NCBI RefSeq assembly: GCF_020283565.1 | Contig: NC_060063.1 | Coordinates: forward strand, 38,278,635-38,342,634 | Direction of reading: 5' to 3' | DNA length: 64,000 bases | Source: Trifolium pratense | Lineage: Eukaryota > Streptophyta > Magnoliopsida > Fabales > Fabaceae | Shown here: positions 33,620-45,604 of the stretch, in pieces | Layout of the letters: each line of letters opens with the position of its first letter | How positions within the stretch are numbered: position 1 is the stretch's first letter | Translations under genes and position numbers: made by a program | The notes under the pieces: model-generated | What the model was told of the DNA's origin: nothing | The model's input: the letters and a program-made list of their open reading frames with translations, nothing else | Database searches by the model: none

Positions 33620-35505
33620 TGAAACGCACCGTTTCATTTTTCTATAAAAAAAAAAGGGACAAAAACCAAATATAACCACCGACCCCACCCACCAATTCTC
33701 TCACATTCTAGTTTCTTCTTTCACTTTCTCTACTTCCTCCCCTGTTTCACGGTTCTTCCATTTCCCCAATTTCTATTCATCTTCTTCTTTCAAACACAAA
33801 TGTCAGCCATGCACTCAAAAGAAAACTAACAAACCTCTATTATAAGTTCCTCATACTTCTACAAATAGTATTAGGTATAATTTTGGGATTAGGGTTAGTG
33901 CTCTAAGAGAGGAGATGAGTACCCACTCTTTGAAAGTTACTTATTGGGACTTTTGAGGTAAATATATCACTTATAACTCAACAATTTATCTTTGGGTATA
34001 TGCAGTTTGGTTTAGAAATTAATGTTAGAGATTAGAGTAGATATTGGAGGATTTTATGGTTACATATGTTTAGTAAAACTCTAGAATGACCTTTGAAATC
34101 TTGATAAACATTTTCTTATGTTCAGATTCGACAGTTGATGCTTTATCTGCTACTCCGGGAGTCGTTAGAGAGAAAAACTAGCCGGTCTTCATAGTTGTGA
34201 GTTGATGATGATCATTACTACTTATTTTAACTACTATTATTAATTTTATGTTACTTATTTTCTATGTTAAAGTATTTATAAAAATTGGGGAACACACCCT
34301 TTGAACATTTTTCTCGTCATTATTATATAATTTCGATGTCATCAAATTTAACTATACTTTTTGGATTTATCCATGATTCATTGAGCAAATGATTTGAAAT
34401 TGAGGGTTGGGTGCATATACTATGACATGAGTTTTGAGATACAGAGGAATACAGTTTTGTGATATTTGTTTTCGGAAAATGTTAATATTCTTCTATTGGA
34501 ATTGACTTTACTTATGGTTGGAATATTTTCAATTTCATTTGGATTTTTATGTATTTCCAAAAGTTTTAGAAATGTGTGAAACATGGTTTTAAGAGATGTA
34601 TTTTAAGAATTGCGGTTATAATGACGACGGCGTAGGTGCACCTAGTTATATAATATCGAGTAGAAAAGGACTATCCGTTAGATGGAGCCGCCCCTAAGTG
34701 AAAGGCCACTCTTAGGAGGAAAGGGCTATCAACGAGATGGAGCCGTCTCTCGATTCTCTCATAACGAATTGGCTATCAACGAGCTGTAGACTCCCTAATT
34801 AAAGATGAGGATGTGTTTTCGTAATCGAGGAGAAAAGGGCTATCCGTTAGATGGAGCCGCCCCTAAGTGAAAGGCCGCTCTTAGGAGGAAAGGGCTATCA
34901 ACGAGATGGAGCCGTCTCTCGATTCTCTCGTAATGATTTCTTTTTATTTGATTGGATTTCTATATTTTTCTTATTTCAATTTCAAACTCTATAATGATTT
35001 GAATCGAGTATTATTTATATTACATAATTACTACTTTACAAGAATTGTTACAAGCTTTCTAAAAATCAAATGCTCGTGCCTTGTGTGTTTCCCATCTAGT
35101 TGGTAGTGGTTGTTATCTCTCACTAAGTCCTTGTGACTTACCCCTTCATCTTCTATTTTTTTTTTTCAGATTCAAAGTCAGCTGAGTAGGGGTTTCTAGC
35201 AGATATTGAGAGTCGTCGGTATCATTCTTTTGGTAGGCTTCCTTGATGAAATGTTACTTTGTATATGTATATTTTGAGTTGATCGAATATCTGCAGCTAT
35301 TTTGAGTCTAGGAATATATTTACTTTGTGATGTATAAATTTAAACATGTATATTTTGAAACTTCTGACTTAATGATGTATATGCTGCAAACAAGATTTAT
35401 TTTGATTTGGAAATATTATATTTATTGTTTGTTAAATTCGGTCATTAGGCTTGCCGGACTAGTATTAGTTCGTGCGCCGGTCACGATTGGAATTGGGTCG
35501 TGACA
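33620..35505 (+). mobile_element. Solo LTR, 1886 bp, inside the copia 3' LTR
   Basis: The block begins TGAAACGCACC, ends GGGTCGTGACA and is flanked by a perfect 5-bp target duplication CATAT (33615-33619 and 35506-35510). No internal region or second LTR is present. A TG...CA end with a 5-bp duplication is the mark of an LTR left by recombination. The ending recalls gypsy-type LTRs, but the family is not fixed. TATAAAAAA lies near 33641. Confidence 0.9.
34660..34940 (+). repeat. 169-bp tandem duplication inside the solo LTR
   Basis: The stretch with ATCCGTTAGATGGAGCCGCC and GGCTATCAACGAGATGGAGC occurs twice, offset by 169 bp (34681 and 34850), with few differences. Each unit itself holds related GGGCTATC(C/A) motifs. 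Confidence 0.9.
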
Positions 35506-35657
35506 CATATCACCTCATAATTAAGCTACTGTTACATTCTTTCTTTATTATAAATAGCTTGTATAGATACTCAAATAAAGTATCATTATTTTTATTGAAA
35601 TGAGAAAATCTTTCTTACAATTTCTCTTCTTTCTCAATGCAATTGGTACAATTATCA

Positions 35658-35895
35658 ATATTTTTCTTTAGATAAAAATTGTTTTATGCATAAAAAAATA
35701 AGAATGAAAAAGAAAATAAGGATTTGCCACCAACAACTTCCTAAGGTTTTAGAGAGAAATAAAATGGGTTGTCTCTTGGTATAATTTTAGGGTTAGGCAA
35801 AAGGTTATTGTATTCACCATGAGAAACATTATATCAAATTGGGGAATGGATCCTCTCCCGTGAGAATCTCACAGGAGGGATTCCAGTGCAAATCT
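35658..35895 (+). repeat. 238-bp direct repeat, right copy
   Basis: The partner of 29806-30043. It directly follows the CA end of the copia 3' LTR and continues into unique DNA (GCACCCTTCAA). Confidence 0.95.
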
Positions 35896-36689
35896 GCACC
35901 CTTCAATTTTTTTTATTAGTCTGATCTGCTGCAAAAAAGTAAAAGAGTGGTCCAGATTTAACTGGAGGAAAAACCCACGGGAGACAATCCTCACCCATCA
36001 AATTGAGTCTTTTGGCCATGAGAATTAGAGATTTAAGAAAATGGTAGAATTATGATTGAATGCTAATTCTTGTATTCGCCTTTGGAATCTCGTTGTAACC
36101 AAAACTTATTTGATTACTGAAATAGGGAGCTATTCTCTCCTCGAGAGTAGGTCATCTTTGGACCGATAAACAAATTATAAATGTGTTTTTCTCTTGTTCT
36201 CTTTCTCCTTTGGCCGGTTATTTTTGCTTTGGATTATTATTATTATCTCTATTCCGGTTAAATTTGATTGCTTGATTTATTTGCTCCACACATTAAATAT
36301 TTTACTGATGTGATTTTAATCGAATTCACAACATAAATTAACAAGTTGATTATTTAAATTATAATAAAAAGGAGTCAATTTAGTCATTTTTTATTTTAAC
36401 ACTATAAAAAATTCTATATTCATCTTGAGAAGGGAGACTTCAGAAAAGGTGGCTAGATACTAAGTTTTCTGACAAAAATTGTAATTTGGTGAATAATTCA
36501 CACCAAAGAAAAAATATGTAAATCTTTTAAAGATATATTTTCCTAAAGAAAACTAAATTGATTGATTTTTTTATTTTATTTAATAGACTATATTTGTATT
36601 TCACAAATTTATGAGGTCAAGTTAACGAGTGCTTATATATAATTGAGTTAAAATGTTAATTTTATAAAATAGACAAAATATATTCATAA
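35896..36689. other. No gene seen
   Basis: AT-rich spacer. A few short open frames show no similarity. Confidence 0.5.
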
Positions 36690-37000
36690 GTCTTTTAAAT
36701 TTTACATTTGTATCAGATAGATCCTTTAGATTTTTTAAGTATTAGATAGGTACTATAAATTTTACGTTTATATCAGATAGGTCCTTTAAGTTTTTTAAGT
36801 ATTAGATAATTCTTTTAAGTTTTAAGTTTGTATCAAATAGATCCTATTTCTTAAGGATCTATTTGATACAAACTTAAAACTTAAAGGATCAATTTGATAC
36901 AAACATAAAATTTAAAGGATCACGTAAAACTTAAAGGACCTATTTGATACTTAAAAAATTTAAAGGATCTATCTAATACAAACGTAAAACTTAAAAGACC
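36690..37000. mobile_element. Foldback MITE, about 310 bp
   Basis: Two arms of about 155 bp pair: the left begins GTCTTTTAAATTTTACATTT and the right ends AAACGTAAAACTTAAAAGAC. Each arm is itself made of repeats of a roughly 50-bp unit (ATCAGATAGATCCTTTAA...TTTTAAGTATTAGATA), so the hairpin has internal periodicity. Confidence 0.75.
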
Positions 37001-37434
37001 CATTTTGCTAATAAGAAAAGTGAAACTTAATATTATTAATCTACTAACAAAAAGATAGGCCTTAAGTCATCGATCTACTTAATTATTTCTTCCAACAAAA
37101 TATATTTTTCATTGTAAACATATTTTATTGTATAATATATGTTATGATCAAGAACGCCTATTCATCAAATAAGATAGATGATCTCACAGTCTTGTAGAAT
37201 CAATGGATGGAAATGCTCGATTGATGGAGGTCTTTTTTTTTTTTTTTTTGGACTCTATCCACTTTATGTTAAAAAAAAAAATTGATAAAATATCTATCTA
37301 TCTATCTATACTTTAGTTAACTAAAAAAGTTAGATTCATCTGAATTAATAGGATGCCTAACAAATTAGGTACTTGTTTCTACGTAAGATACAGGAGTTTA
37401 AAAATAAAAAGTCCTCAGCGTGGCTTTATTGAAC

Positions 37435-37610
37435 ATTTTTTTGTGGTCAAGTAGTTTAGTGGCTAGAAAATTCACCTTAAAAGTGAATAAGTGGAGTGTC
37501 ATGGGTTCGAACCCGGGCTCATGCACATATAGTGCGATGTCCATACCAACCGAGTTAAACTCACGAGGACGTCGGAAGTTAAATTCCAACCACATGTTTA
37601 AGGAGATCTA
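37435..37610 (+). mobile_element. tRNA-derived SINE
   Basis: Box A-like AGTAGTTTAGTGGCTAGAAA and box B-like GGGTTCGAACCCGGG, followed by CCATACCAACCGAGTTAAAC, form a plant SINE. It is not a tRNA gene: anticodon-stem and acceptor pairing are lacking. The equivalent site in unit A near 20400 lacks it. Confidence 0.7.
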
Positions 37611-38579
37611 AATTTTAACTCACTTAAATCAATTTATTGTTGGTAGAGTACTTAAATACTTAATTATTTGTTAAGGAGAAATATCTATTGGACATTAATT
37701 TGTGGGTCACAAATTGTGAGACAATGGTGAAAGTGATATGCACATAAATGAATGATAGATTCATTTTGGTTAGAAAATGTGAATTAACCTATGAGGCTTT
37801 GACACTAATCCTTATATAAATGGTTGATAGTAAAGTAGCTAGGATGCATGATTAAATTAGTAAAAATTAAAAGTAGCTAGACGATAAGTGATTTGAGTTA
37901 ATATATATATATTTTTTTTTGTAGAAATTTGAATGATTTAAACTCATTGTTTTTTTATGTATTTATTTGTGGACATGTATATTATTTATAAGTTTGTTAA
38001 GGTATTTTATGAAATAATAGTTTATGAAGATAAAAATTTTATTAACATAAAAATTTATTTATTTGCATAAATTATTTTTTATAAACTTAAAAATAAGTTA
38101 ATTCAATCTGTATCAAAGAGAATATTTATAATTTTAGAGTCTGGGTTCGATCAATCATTACAATTGAAAAAATATTACTTGATTTATAGATACTATTTTT
38201 GTATTCAATTATTTACAGCATTTTTGTGTTTATTGAATTTTCATGTTTAGGTGTTTATGAAGTAAATAGTTCTAAAATAATAGTGTAAAATTATAGGATA
38301 TATATTAGTACCAAAGTAATTTGGTTTTAAAATCTCTTCTCCTTTTTATAAACCAAATTTATAGTTAATTATAAAAAAAAAACTTCTTAAACAAAATAAA
38401 TAGAGAATTAAAATCTTATTTTGAACGTAAGAGAATTAAAATCTTGTTGTCTACTTTTCCTTCTAATATAACCTCTTGTTTATATGTTCACAAATCGTAA
38501 TTTAATTGATAGAAATATAGAAATTGTAAAATTGAATACTATAAGTACAGAAGACAAATCTGGTTATTCGAGGCATCTT
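37611..38579. other. Unit B spacer, no gene
   Basis: It aligns in patches with 20480-21350 and 21790-21930 of unit A, for example GTAGCTAGGATGCATGAT and TTTTAAAATCTCTTCTC in both. Confidence 0.65.
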
Positions 38580-39110
38580 ATCTTTTGCAGCTCACTTTTG
38601 TGTATCTGGATGTGGGGAGGCCGAATCGGCACAACACTTATTCATCTCATGTAGCACATTTGGTTCTCTTTGGACTCTTGTTTGCACTTGGATTGACATC
38701 TCTCCGACAGCTTCTACTTCTATTCGGGATCACTTTGTTCAGTTTACTTCTTCAGCTGGTGGATCTAGAGTTCGACGGTCTTTTTTGCAGCTCATTTGGT
38801 TGGCCAGTGTTTGGGTAGTGTGGACAGAGAGAAACCATAGAGTGTTCGGTGGCTCACCTTGTACTTTGCATCAGATGTTGGACAAGATTAAGCTTATTTC
38901 TTATCGGTGGTTGAAGTCGACGAGTTTTACTTTAGTCTTAAACTACCATAACTGGTGGTCTAGTCCTTTGCTATGTTTGGGCCTTGTATGATTTGTAAAC
39001 TTTTTAGTCTATTTTGACATGTTGTAAACTTTTTAGTCTATTTTGGCACATCATGTGCTGAGAAGGCTGTTTATTAATATATCTCATTTTAACTTTTTCA
39101 AAAAAAAAAA
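38580..39110 (+). mobile_element. 3' end of a LINE (zf-RVT fragment)
   Basis: Across two frames it reads the LINE zf-RVT tail: CVSGCGEAESAQHLFISCST, then LQLIWLASVWVVWTERNHRV and ISYRWLKS. A 3' UTR follows and an A-rich tail ends near 39110. Only about 530 bp remain, typical of 5' truncation at insertion. Confidence 0.85.
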
Positions 39111-39725
39111 ATATTCTTTTCTTCGTCTATGTGAATTTTTAATAGCTTACATGTCGGTTCGATTGAACTAAATAGACCCTAATGTCTAAAGGGTGGGGTA
39201 TGTCCCGGATGTAAGAGACTTGGCCATACTCACCGCCTAGGGGAACGTAATCTACTTTAAATGGTCGCGCTCACGCATAACGACAATAAAAATTTGTTTT
39301 ATATAAAAATAATATAGACAACGAAATCACGACTTTTTTTTACTTAGATTTATACGGTATATTTTTTCTGATTCATATTATAAAAAAAAAAATTAAATTT
39401 ATTGGAAAATTAATGTATCTAAAATTTTTAATTTAAATGTAGTAGTTTTTCAATAAAGCTATCAAGCAAAAGTTTTCTTACAATAAAGACCGGAGAAAAT
39501 AATAATATTTTATTTTTTTGTCATAGATGAAGTGGTAATTCACTGAAATTAAACTCACATATAATTGCGAGATCCCGGGACTAAATTCGGGTTACGACGT
39601 TCGACCTAATAATTTCGACATTTTTTTAGTTAAGCTAGGACTTATGGACAAAAAAATAATACTCTAATTACACGTCCATGTCCATTCCATAAATCACGCT
39701 GATAAATTTTTATCATTATATTATA
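39111..39725. other. Unit B spacer, no gene
   Basis: The part 39180-39330 matches 22090-22140 and 23030-23110 of unit A, joined across the place where the hAT element inserted in unit A. Confidence 0.65.
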
Positions 39726-40072
39726 TAGAGGAGGGATTAAATTACATCGGTGTAACATTTGAGTAATGTTACACCACTAAATAACATTTTAACGAATATA
39801 AATTATACAAAATTCACCGTTGGATTAAAAGTTTATATCGTATAGATCATCTATGTTAAATTTTATAAAAATCTAAAATCGTTTGATCGACCTCAATAAC
39901 ATATCAAATGATTTTAGATTTTTTTAAAATTTAACATAGATGATCCATTCGATATAAACTTTCAATTCAACGATGAATTTTATAAAATTTATATTTATTA
40001 AAGCGTTATTGAGCGGTGTAGCATTACTCAAATGTTACATTGATTTAATTTGATCCCTACCATATTATATGT
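39726..40072. mobile_element. Foldback MITE
   Basis: About 347 bp with arms beginning AGGGATTAAATTACATCGGT (left) and AGGGATCAAATTAAATCAAT (right, inverted), each containing CAACG-TGGAT-like CCGTTGGATTAAAAGTTTAT. Related to the elements at 26635 and 27880. Confidence 0.8.
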
Positions 40073-41273
40073 ATATTATACATGTAGTGCTACTTTCTTT
40101 TTGGAAAGTAGTATAGACATTGTTAATTTCTGTTCTAGATGCTTAAACAGATCGTGAATCACATAATTCTATTTCCATAAAGTAATCAAAACGTTAGTAA
40201 GCGGTTCGTAGTGCGGTTTGATTCGATTTTGAAAATAAAAGTCATCTAAATTGCAAGACAAAATTACATGTGGTTATGTTTAATTCAGTTGGTTTTTAAA
40301 AAGTCATCTAAACCAAACCAATATGGTTAGAGTTGATTCAATTTATGTAATTTATTGCGATTTAAAAATATTACTTAGTATAGTTGCTTTGTATGTTGAT
40401 AATTGATATGTTTAGGACAGACCCAATGAGGCCTAAAGTGTACTCTTAAAAAAATTTAATATTATTGATATGTTTAATAATAATATTTTTATTAAAATAA
40501 AAGTGATAGATGATACAGTTCTCATATATAATGTAACCAAAAAAAAAGTTCTCATATATAATAAATCTGATCAAACAAAAAAAATCAAGAATTGTTAATT
40601 TGTTTTAAGGTTGATTCTTGATGGGAGATTTTTTTTCTCACAGTAAACTTCTTTTTGATTCTTTGGACTATTGACCTTATTACTTGTATGAGGCCTTTTT
40701 CACTAGCTAAAAATGTTGTTCTTATGGTCTAAAGCCCTTACATGAGTTGCTTGGACCAATTGAGTTCGAATTCGCAATTCTTAATGGTTAATTTGTGAAT
40801 TTTATATCTGCTAGATTTTTTAGTATAACAAAAAAAAGTTATGTTATATAGTCTTATATTGATTTTTATTTTATTTTTTAAATTTGGTAGAAGTATTTGG
40901 CATTTCTTACAAACTATTTTTATAGGGTTGATCACCTAGATTTAATTGGTTTATTTTTTTTTTATTTTTTTTATATTCACCGAAATTGAGGGAATGCCCA
41001 ATGTGCTTGCTTAATTTCAAGAAATTGAGGGAACATAAATACCGATTTGGATTAGACATGGTTTCCCCATCACTAGCTGTATGTCTTAGCCGTCTGATTT
41101 GAACCAATAATCAAAATTGATTAGTTGTTTGTACTATGAACCATCTATTCTTAAATTAATAATATATCGCAAGGTCTTAAATAACAGTCGCGATCGTGGT
41201 TGCAATCGCGTTAAATTGGATGCTGCGTATGTTGTGTTATAGATTATAGCTGTTGCGGTGTGATTTATGTTAG
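40073..41273. other. No gene seen
   Basis: The first 120 bp still match unit A near 23400-23490 (TTAATTTCTGTT, AAACAGAT, ATCACATAATT). The rest is AT-rich DNA with no recognisable gene. Confidence 0.5.
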
Positions 41274-41474
41274 GAGAAAGGGAAAAGTTTTCATTGCATT
41301 GATCAACATACAAGGTGCCCTTGTATAGGGATTACAATAAGAATCACAAAGACAAACACGGCCTAACAAATTAACTAACTTGTAACACAAGCTAAGCTGG
41401 CTCATGTGCTTAGGCCTAGCTTATGGGCGCCTAACATACAAGCAAGCTACAAAACTAAACAATTTTAGTCTAAT
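41274..41474 (-). mobile_element. 3' part of a copia LTR, minus orientation
   Basis: Read on the minus strand this is an R/U5-like end: ATTGTAATCCCTATACAAGG, GTTGATCAATGCAATGAAAA and finally CTCCTAACA. It probably belongs to the copia fragment at 45605-46802, with CACTA-type DNA lying between the two halves of the LTR. Confidence 0.55.
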
Positions 41475-41800
41475 CACTACAAGAAATTAGCCAGTTTGCG
41501 ACGGTTCTGCAAGCAGTTAGCGGCGGTTTTGAACCGTCGCAAGAGTATGTTACGACAGTTGATGAAAGGTCGTGAATCCTAGCGTCGGTAGTACTATACA
41601 GCGACGGTTTAATGAACTGCCGCACAAACCGTCGCATTTTGTGTAGCGTCCATTTAAAACCGTGGCAACATTAGTTTAAACCGTCGCAAAATCGAAGGTG
41701 TTAGGTAATTTATATCACCCTTTTGCGGCAGTTTAGAACCGTCGCCAGTGTGTAAATATTGATTTACCGACGGTTTTAAACCGTCGCAACTCTTTTTTTT
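41475..41800. mobile_element. CACTA terminus with GCGACGGTT subterminal repeats
   Basis: It starts CACTACAAGAAATTAGCC, preceded by AAT, and carries many copies of GACGGTTTAAAACCGTCGC-like palindromes. A matching inverted end was not found up to 45600, so the right border is unknown. Confidence 0.75.
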
Positions 41801-44800
41801 AATTAAAAAAAAATTATGCTTTTTTTTTAGCTTATAGCTTTCCTTTTTTTTTTTTTTAGTTTATAGCTTTTCCTGTTATTAAGATTGAATTTGATATGAA
41901 GGAACAAGAGGATACTAAGGCCTTGATTGGATAAACAACTTTTTTTTAAACAACTAAATTAAGCACTTATAGCATAAATAAGTGCTTATTTATATACAAT
42001 AATAAAACAAGTCAATTTGCCCCAAACCACTACATAAATCAAATCATCAAAACGTATTAATCATTAAGAAACTCCAATTCAAAATTTGTCTAAGCTATGA
42101 CAAAATGGTTGAGTAGAGTTGGTGTTGACCGCTCTTACGCGGTGGAGTTGTTCAAAACTAGTAATGGTTGTGAAGTTTTGAAAAGCCGGTAATGACATCT
42201 CTGCAAAACTCCAAAAAGAGAAAAGTTAGAATAAAACAAATTATTTACACTCAAGATAGTATATAGTCTAAAAAATGTCCTCTGTTGAGCCTGCACTCAA
42301 GATACATGTAAACTATCAAATTGAAGAACATATAATTTACACTGTATATAAATTATCAGCCCCATAAACATAAACATAAGAATACCTTGGATATGACATC
42401 CAAATTCATCATTACCGAAACAAAAATAGTAGTTAATTAATGCCAGCATGAAAACTTAGAATAGAACAAATTATATAAATGGATTGCAATGAATTAGAAA
42501 CCAAAGATGTTACATTTAAGCATATGAATATTTCAAACCAAAAGAAGATACAATACTCGACATACATTCATGTGCAAAAATAGTTATGAGAAACAAAAAC
42601 CTTGGTCAAGAGGAATGCATATTTCTCCTCAAAATCATGGTTAGATGCTTTCCAACTGTCTTTTCGTTCAGGTGATAGTCCATGCTATTCACAAAGCCAT
42701 CTTGAAACTCAAACACATGGATCAGTTACTACAATGTGTGGATAAGTGTAGCTAACATTATGAACAGGGTATCTATCAGAAAGGTGTTCTTAGTTCAAGC
42801 TTTTGTGAATCTGAACAAGAATATTGGATTGGAATTAAAGGTTTAAGTAAAAGTACTAGATTGATAATATTAATATTAAACACAGTTGCATCTAGTAGAA
42901 TTATTCTAAGTTGTTGAAAAAGGTCCTTAACATTCATTCACAATTCACTTTGCATTTCGACACTTTCACTTTCCAATCATTCTCATATAAAGATGTTATT
43001 CTCATTAGAGATTAGCCACCAAAGGAAATTAGTCAAACATGTTTGAGCATTTTGGTCATATTACTAATTTTCGTCAAAAGCTTATAGTAATGTCGGTTGA
43101 TGTAATCAAAACATACAAATCTACCAAAACACTCACATGAATAAATAATTGGAATACCTAATTTGAATAATCAAAATATATACCTAATTACCAATTTATT
43201 AATCAGAAAGAACAAACATGTTCACAACCTGCCAAACCAGAAAACTTTGGTATTGTAAAACCAAAATGCAGCAAGCAAACCTTATTCATGATCAAGCCAG
43301 ACTAATTAATAGCACAATAGCGTCAGGTAAAAAAGAGCAGCTTACCCAAAATGAAGCACTCCTTTCTCTGCATAAGTCATTGAATTCTTACGAGGTCCTA
43401 TCTTTGTACTACCGCTGCTAAACTTAAGGAGTGAAATTAAAGTGAATGGAAGCTCAAAAAAAAGTATCATATGCAAAACAAAGAATCCTAGTTAGTGTTC
43501 ATGTACTACAATTTAATGCAGCATGTGTGATTGCATATCCACTATTACTATTACTAATCCTTCAATGAGTACATAGACCAAGTATGACCAGCTATTGCAA
43601 ATTTAGTTTCATTTCAGGGTCTGTGAAATATGATAAATCAGATGTTGCCAATTAGGAATTTGTGTCATATCCTAATTATTGGCAATGGTAATTAACATTT
43701 ACAAAATTCACATTCATAAATTTTATCAGATGCTAATTATTGGCAAAAGTATAAATAATGGCATGTCATAGGATTAGGACTATTGTCTTCATGGTAGGAG
43801 CAGAGAGAGAAGTCAGACCTGTTTTGTGGTGACAATGTACATTGTACACTCTTGTGCTTGCAAATTTTAATGCATCAGTAACACCAGGATAGAATCTGGA
43901 GGTAAATCATCCACAAATTAACAATTTGAACTTTAAAATTCATAACAAGATATGTTTATTTAGTAAGAATGTGCAGATTAGCATGTAGAGCTCAAGATAC
44001 TTGTGTAAGAACAAAATCTTATTTTAATGTAAGATACTTGACATTATTTTGTACTAAATAGAGTACCATTGAAGAACAACAGTTCGTGTAAAACCGCAGG
44101 CCCAAGATGAGATATTGAAGAACAACAGTTCGTGTAAAACCGCATGCCCAAGATGAGATCCTGTTACACTAGAGCAGTAAGTATATTCAGTCTTCAGTTG
44201 TTTCAAAAGCATAATTTAAAAATTCATAGCAGTAAAACTCTAGATCATGCAGGCTCATGAACAACTCAGTGTCCTAATAATCTAACATCTTAACATCCTC
44301 ATCAAACTAACATACTTCAAAACAACACAAAAATGATCAAAACAAATGCAGAAGAGTCCAAAAGAAACTGAAACATGAAATTTTGCAAAAGCAAAGTATT
44401 GATCCACAAAGTTATTGAAAAAGGTCATTGACATTCATTATAGGTATAAATTAGTCACTTGATTGGAAAGTGAAAGTGTAGAAAAGCAAAACCAAATCCA
44501 AAATACCAACATCACTTTATCTTCTACTTGCTTCATATTTGGTTCAATGTCAATAACAATACTATAATGTTAACCCATATAGCTCTTATTAGATCAAAAA
44601 CTTATAGTAATGTCAACTAATGTACCTGAGCTTATGAATCTCATTTGGTACAGACCCGGAAAATTAATTTTAAGCTCAAATAATGGTCAAGTAGTGATTG
44701 AGACTAATGAGAAATCACAAAGGAAAACCATTAATTTTCACTATTAATTAATAGGAACAAAACCCCTATCCATCAAAACACAAATACAAAACCAGAATTC

Positions 44801-45230
44801 AAAACAAGCAAATAAGCTTTAATTTAGATGCAAACCTCTGTGTAAAGTTCGAGCTTTGATCTATGTCAAACAACACGATTCTTTATTCCACTACCTTCCT
44901 CCAAAATCTATAAAAGAAATGAATAAATGATATCATAGGTTAGTGAGATAGAACACTGATTTAAGAAACTAAGATGCAAAGAATTTAAACCCTATCTACC
45001 TCAACATTGAAAAGCTCATTACAGTGTGAATTAATCATTTCATATTAGCTCTGTTCATATTAGCTTTGTCTCAACATTGCGGCCGTCGGAAAGTTTGAAA
45101 TACCTAAGTCTTCATACTCAATCAAAACATACAACAAAGCAATAAATAAATTTTTCAAACCCCTAATTGTTCATACTCAATCAAAACATATAACAAATGA
45201 ATAAATAAATTTGATATACCTAATTACCAA
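41801..45230. other. Interior DNA of unknown origin, probably CACTA cargo
   Basis: No protein is recognised. It contains two diverged copies of one segment (around 42910-43110 and 44400-44620; both have TTGAAAAAGGTC and CTTATAGTAATGTC) and a perfect-looking 45-bp tandem pair at 44068-44157. A minus-strand stretch near 42600-42720 is open for about 40 codons, but nothing supports a gene. Confidence 0.45.
44068..44157 (+). repeat. 45-bp tandem duplication
   Basis: ATTGAAGAACAACAGTTCGT through CCCAAGATGAGAT occurs twice in a row, with one or two differences. Confidence 0.85.
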
Positions 45231-45239
45231 CGAAGAATT

Positions 45240-45603
45240 TGAAGGTTAAATGAGTGATGAACCGTGAACGATTCCGAATGAGATAACTGAAACACAATTG
45301 AACAACTCTGAAGTTGAACGATGCTGAAATGAAGGATTTCTGAGAAGCTGAATCGAAGCTTTGTTGAAACTAGGGTTGAACGATTTTGAAACTCAATTGA
45401 ACAATTCAAGTTGAATGATGCTGAAATGAAGGATTTCTGAGAAATTGAATCGAAGCTTTGTTGAAATGAAACTAGGGTTGAACGATTCTGAAACTCGATT
45501 GAACAATTCTGAAATGAAGGATTTCTGAGAATGATTTATTGTTGAAGGATCGAACGATTTGTGAATGGAAGCCATTAATGGTGCTTTTACATTGCTTAAC
45601 ATC
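45240..45603 (-). repeat. Degenerate tandem repeats at the probable LTR start
   Basis: Three copies of a roughly 110-bp unit contain ATGAAGGATTTCTGAGAA, GAATCGAAGCTTTGTTGAA and CTAGGGTTGAACGATT. On the minus strand the block opens with TGTTAAGCAATG right after a purine tract (TTAGGAGAGGA), so it should be the start of the copia 3' LTR. Confidence 0.6.
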
Positions 45604-45604
45604 C

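Larger units (their letters stand above)
30043..35657 (+). mobile_element. Ty1/copia retrotransposon, defective, 3' LTR split by a solo LTR
   Basis: The 5' LTR is 30043-30276; the 3' LTR is 33533-33619 plus 35511-35657. They differ at only about one base outside the insertion, so the element is young. A primer-binding site TGGTATCAGA (initiator Met tRNA type) follows the 5' LTR at 30277. A polypurine tract GTGGGGGGATA precedes the 3' LTR at 33521. The LTRs end in CA but do not start with TG, and no 5-bp target duplication is visible. Gag, protease, integrase and RNase H are present, but most of the reverse transcriptase is deleted. Confidence 0.92.

Noticed and set aside
37435..37610. tRNA gene candidate (GGGTTCGAACCCGGG box B)
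   Set aside because: There is no acceptor-stem or anticodon-stem pairing, and the tRNA-like head continues into a SINE body. The same holds for 19594, 21152 and 29325.
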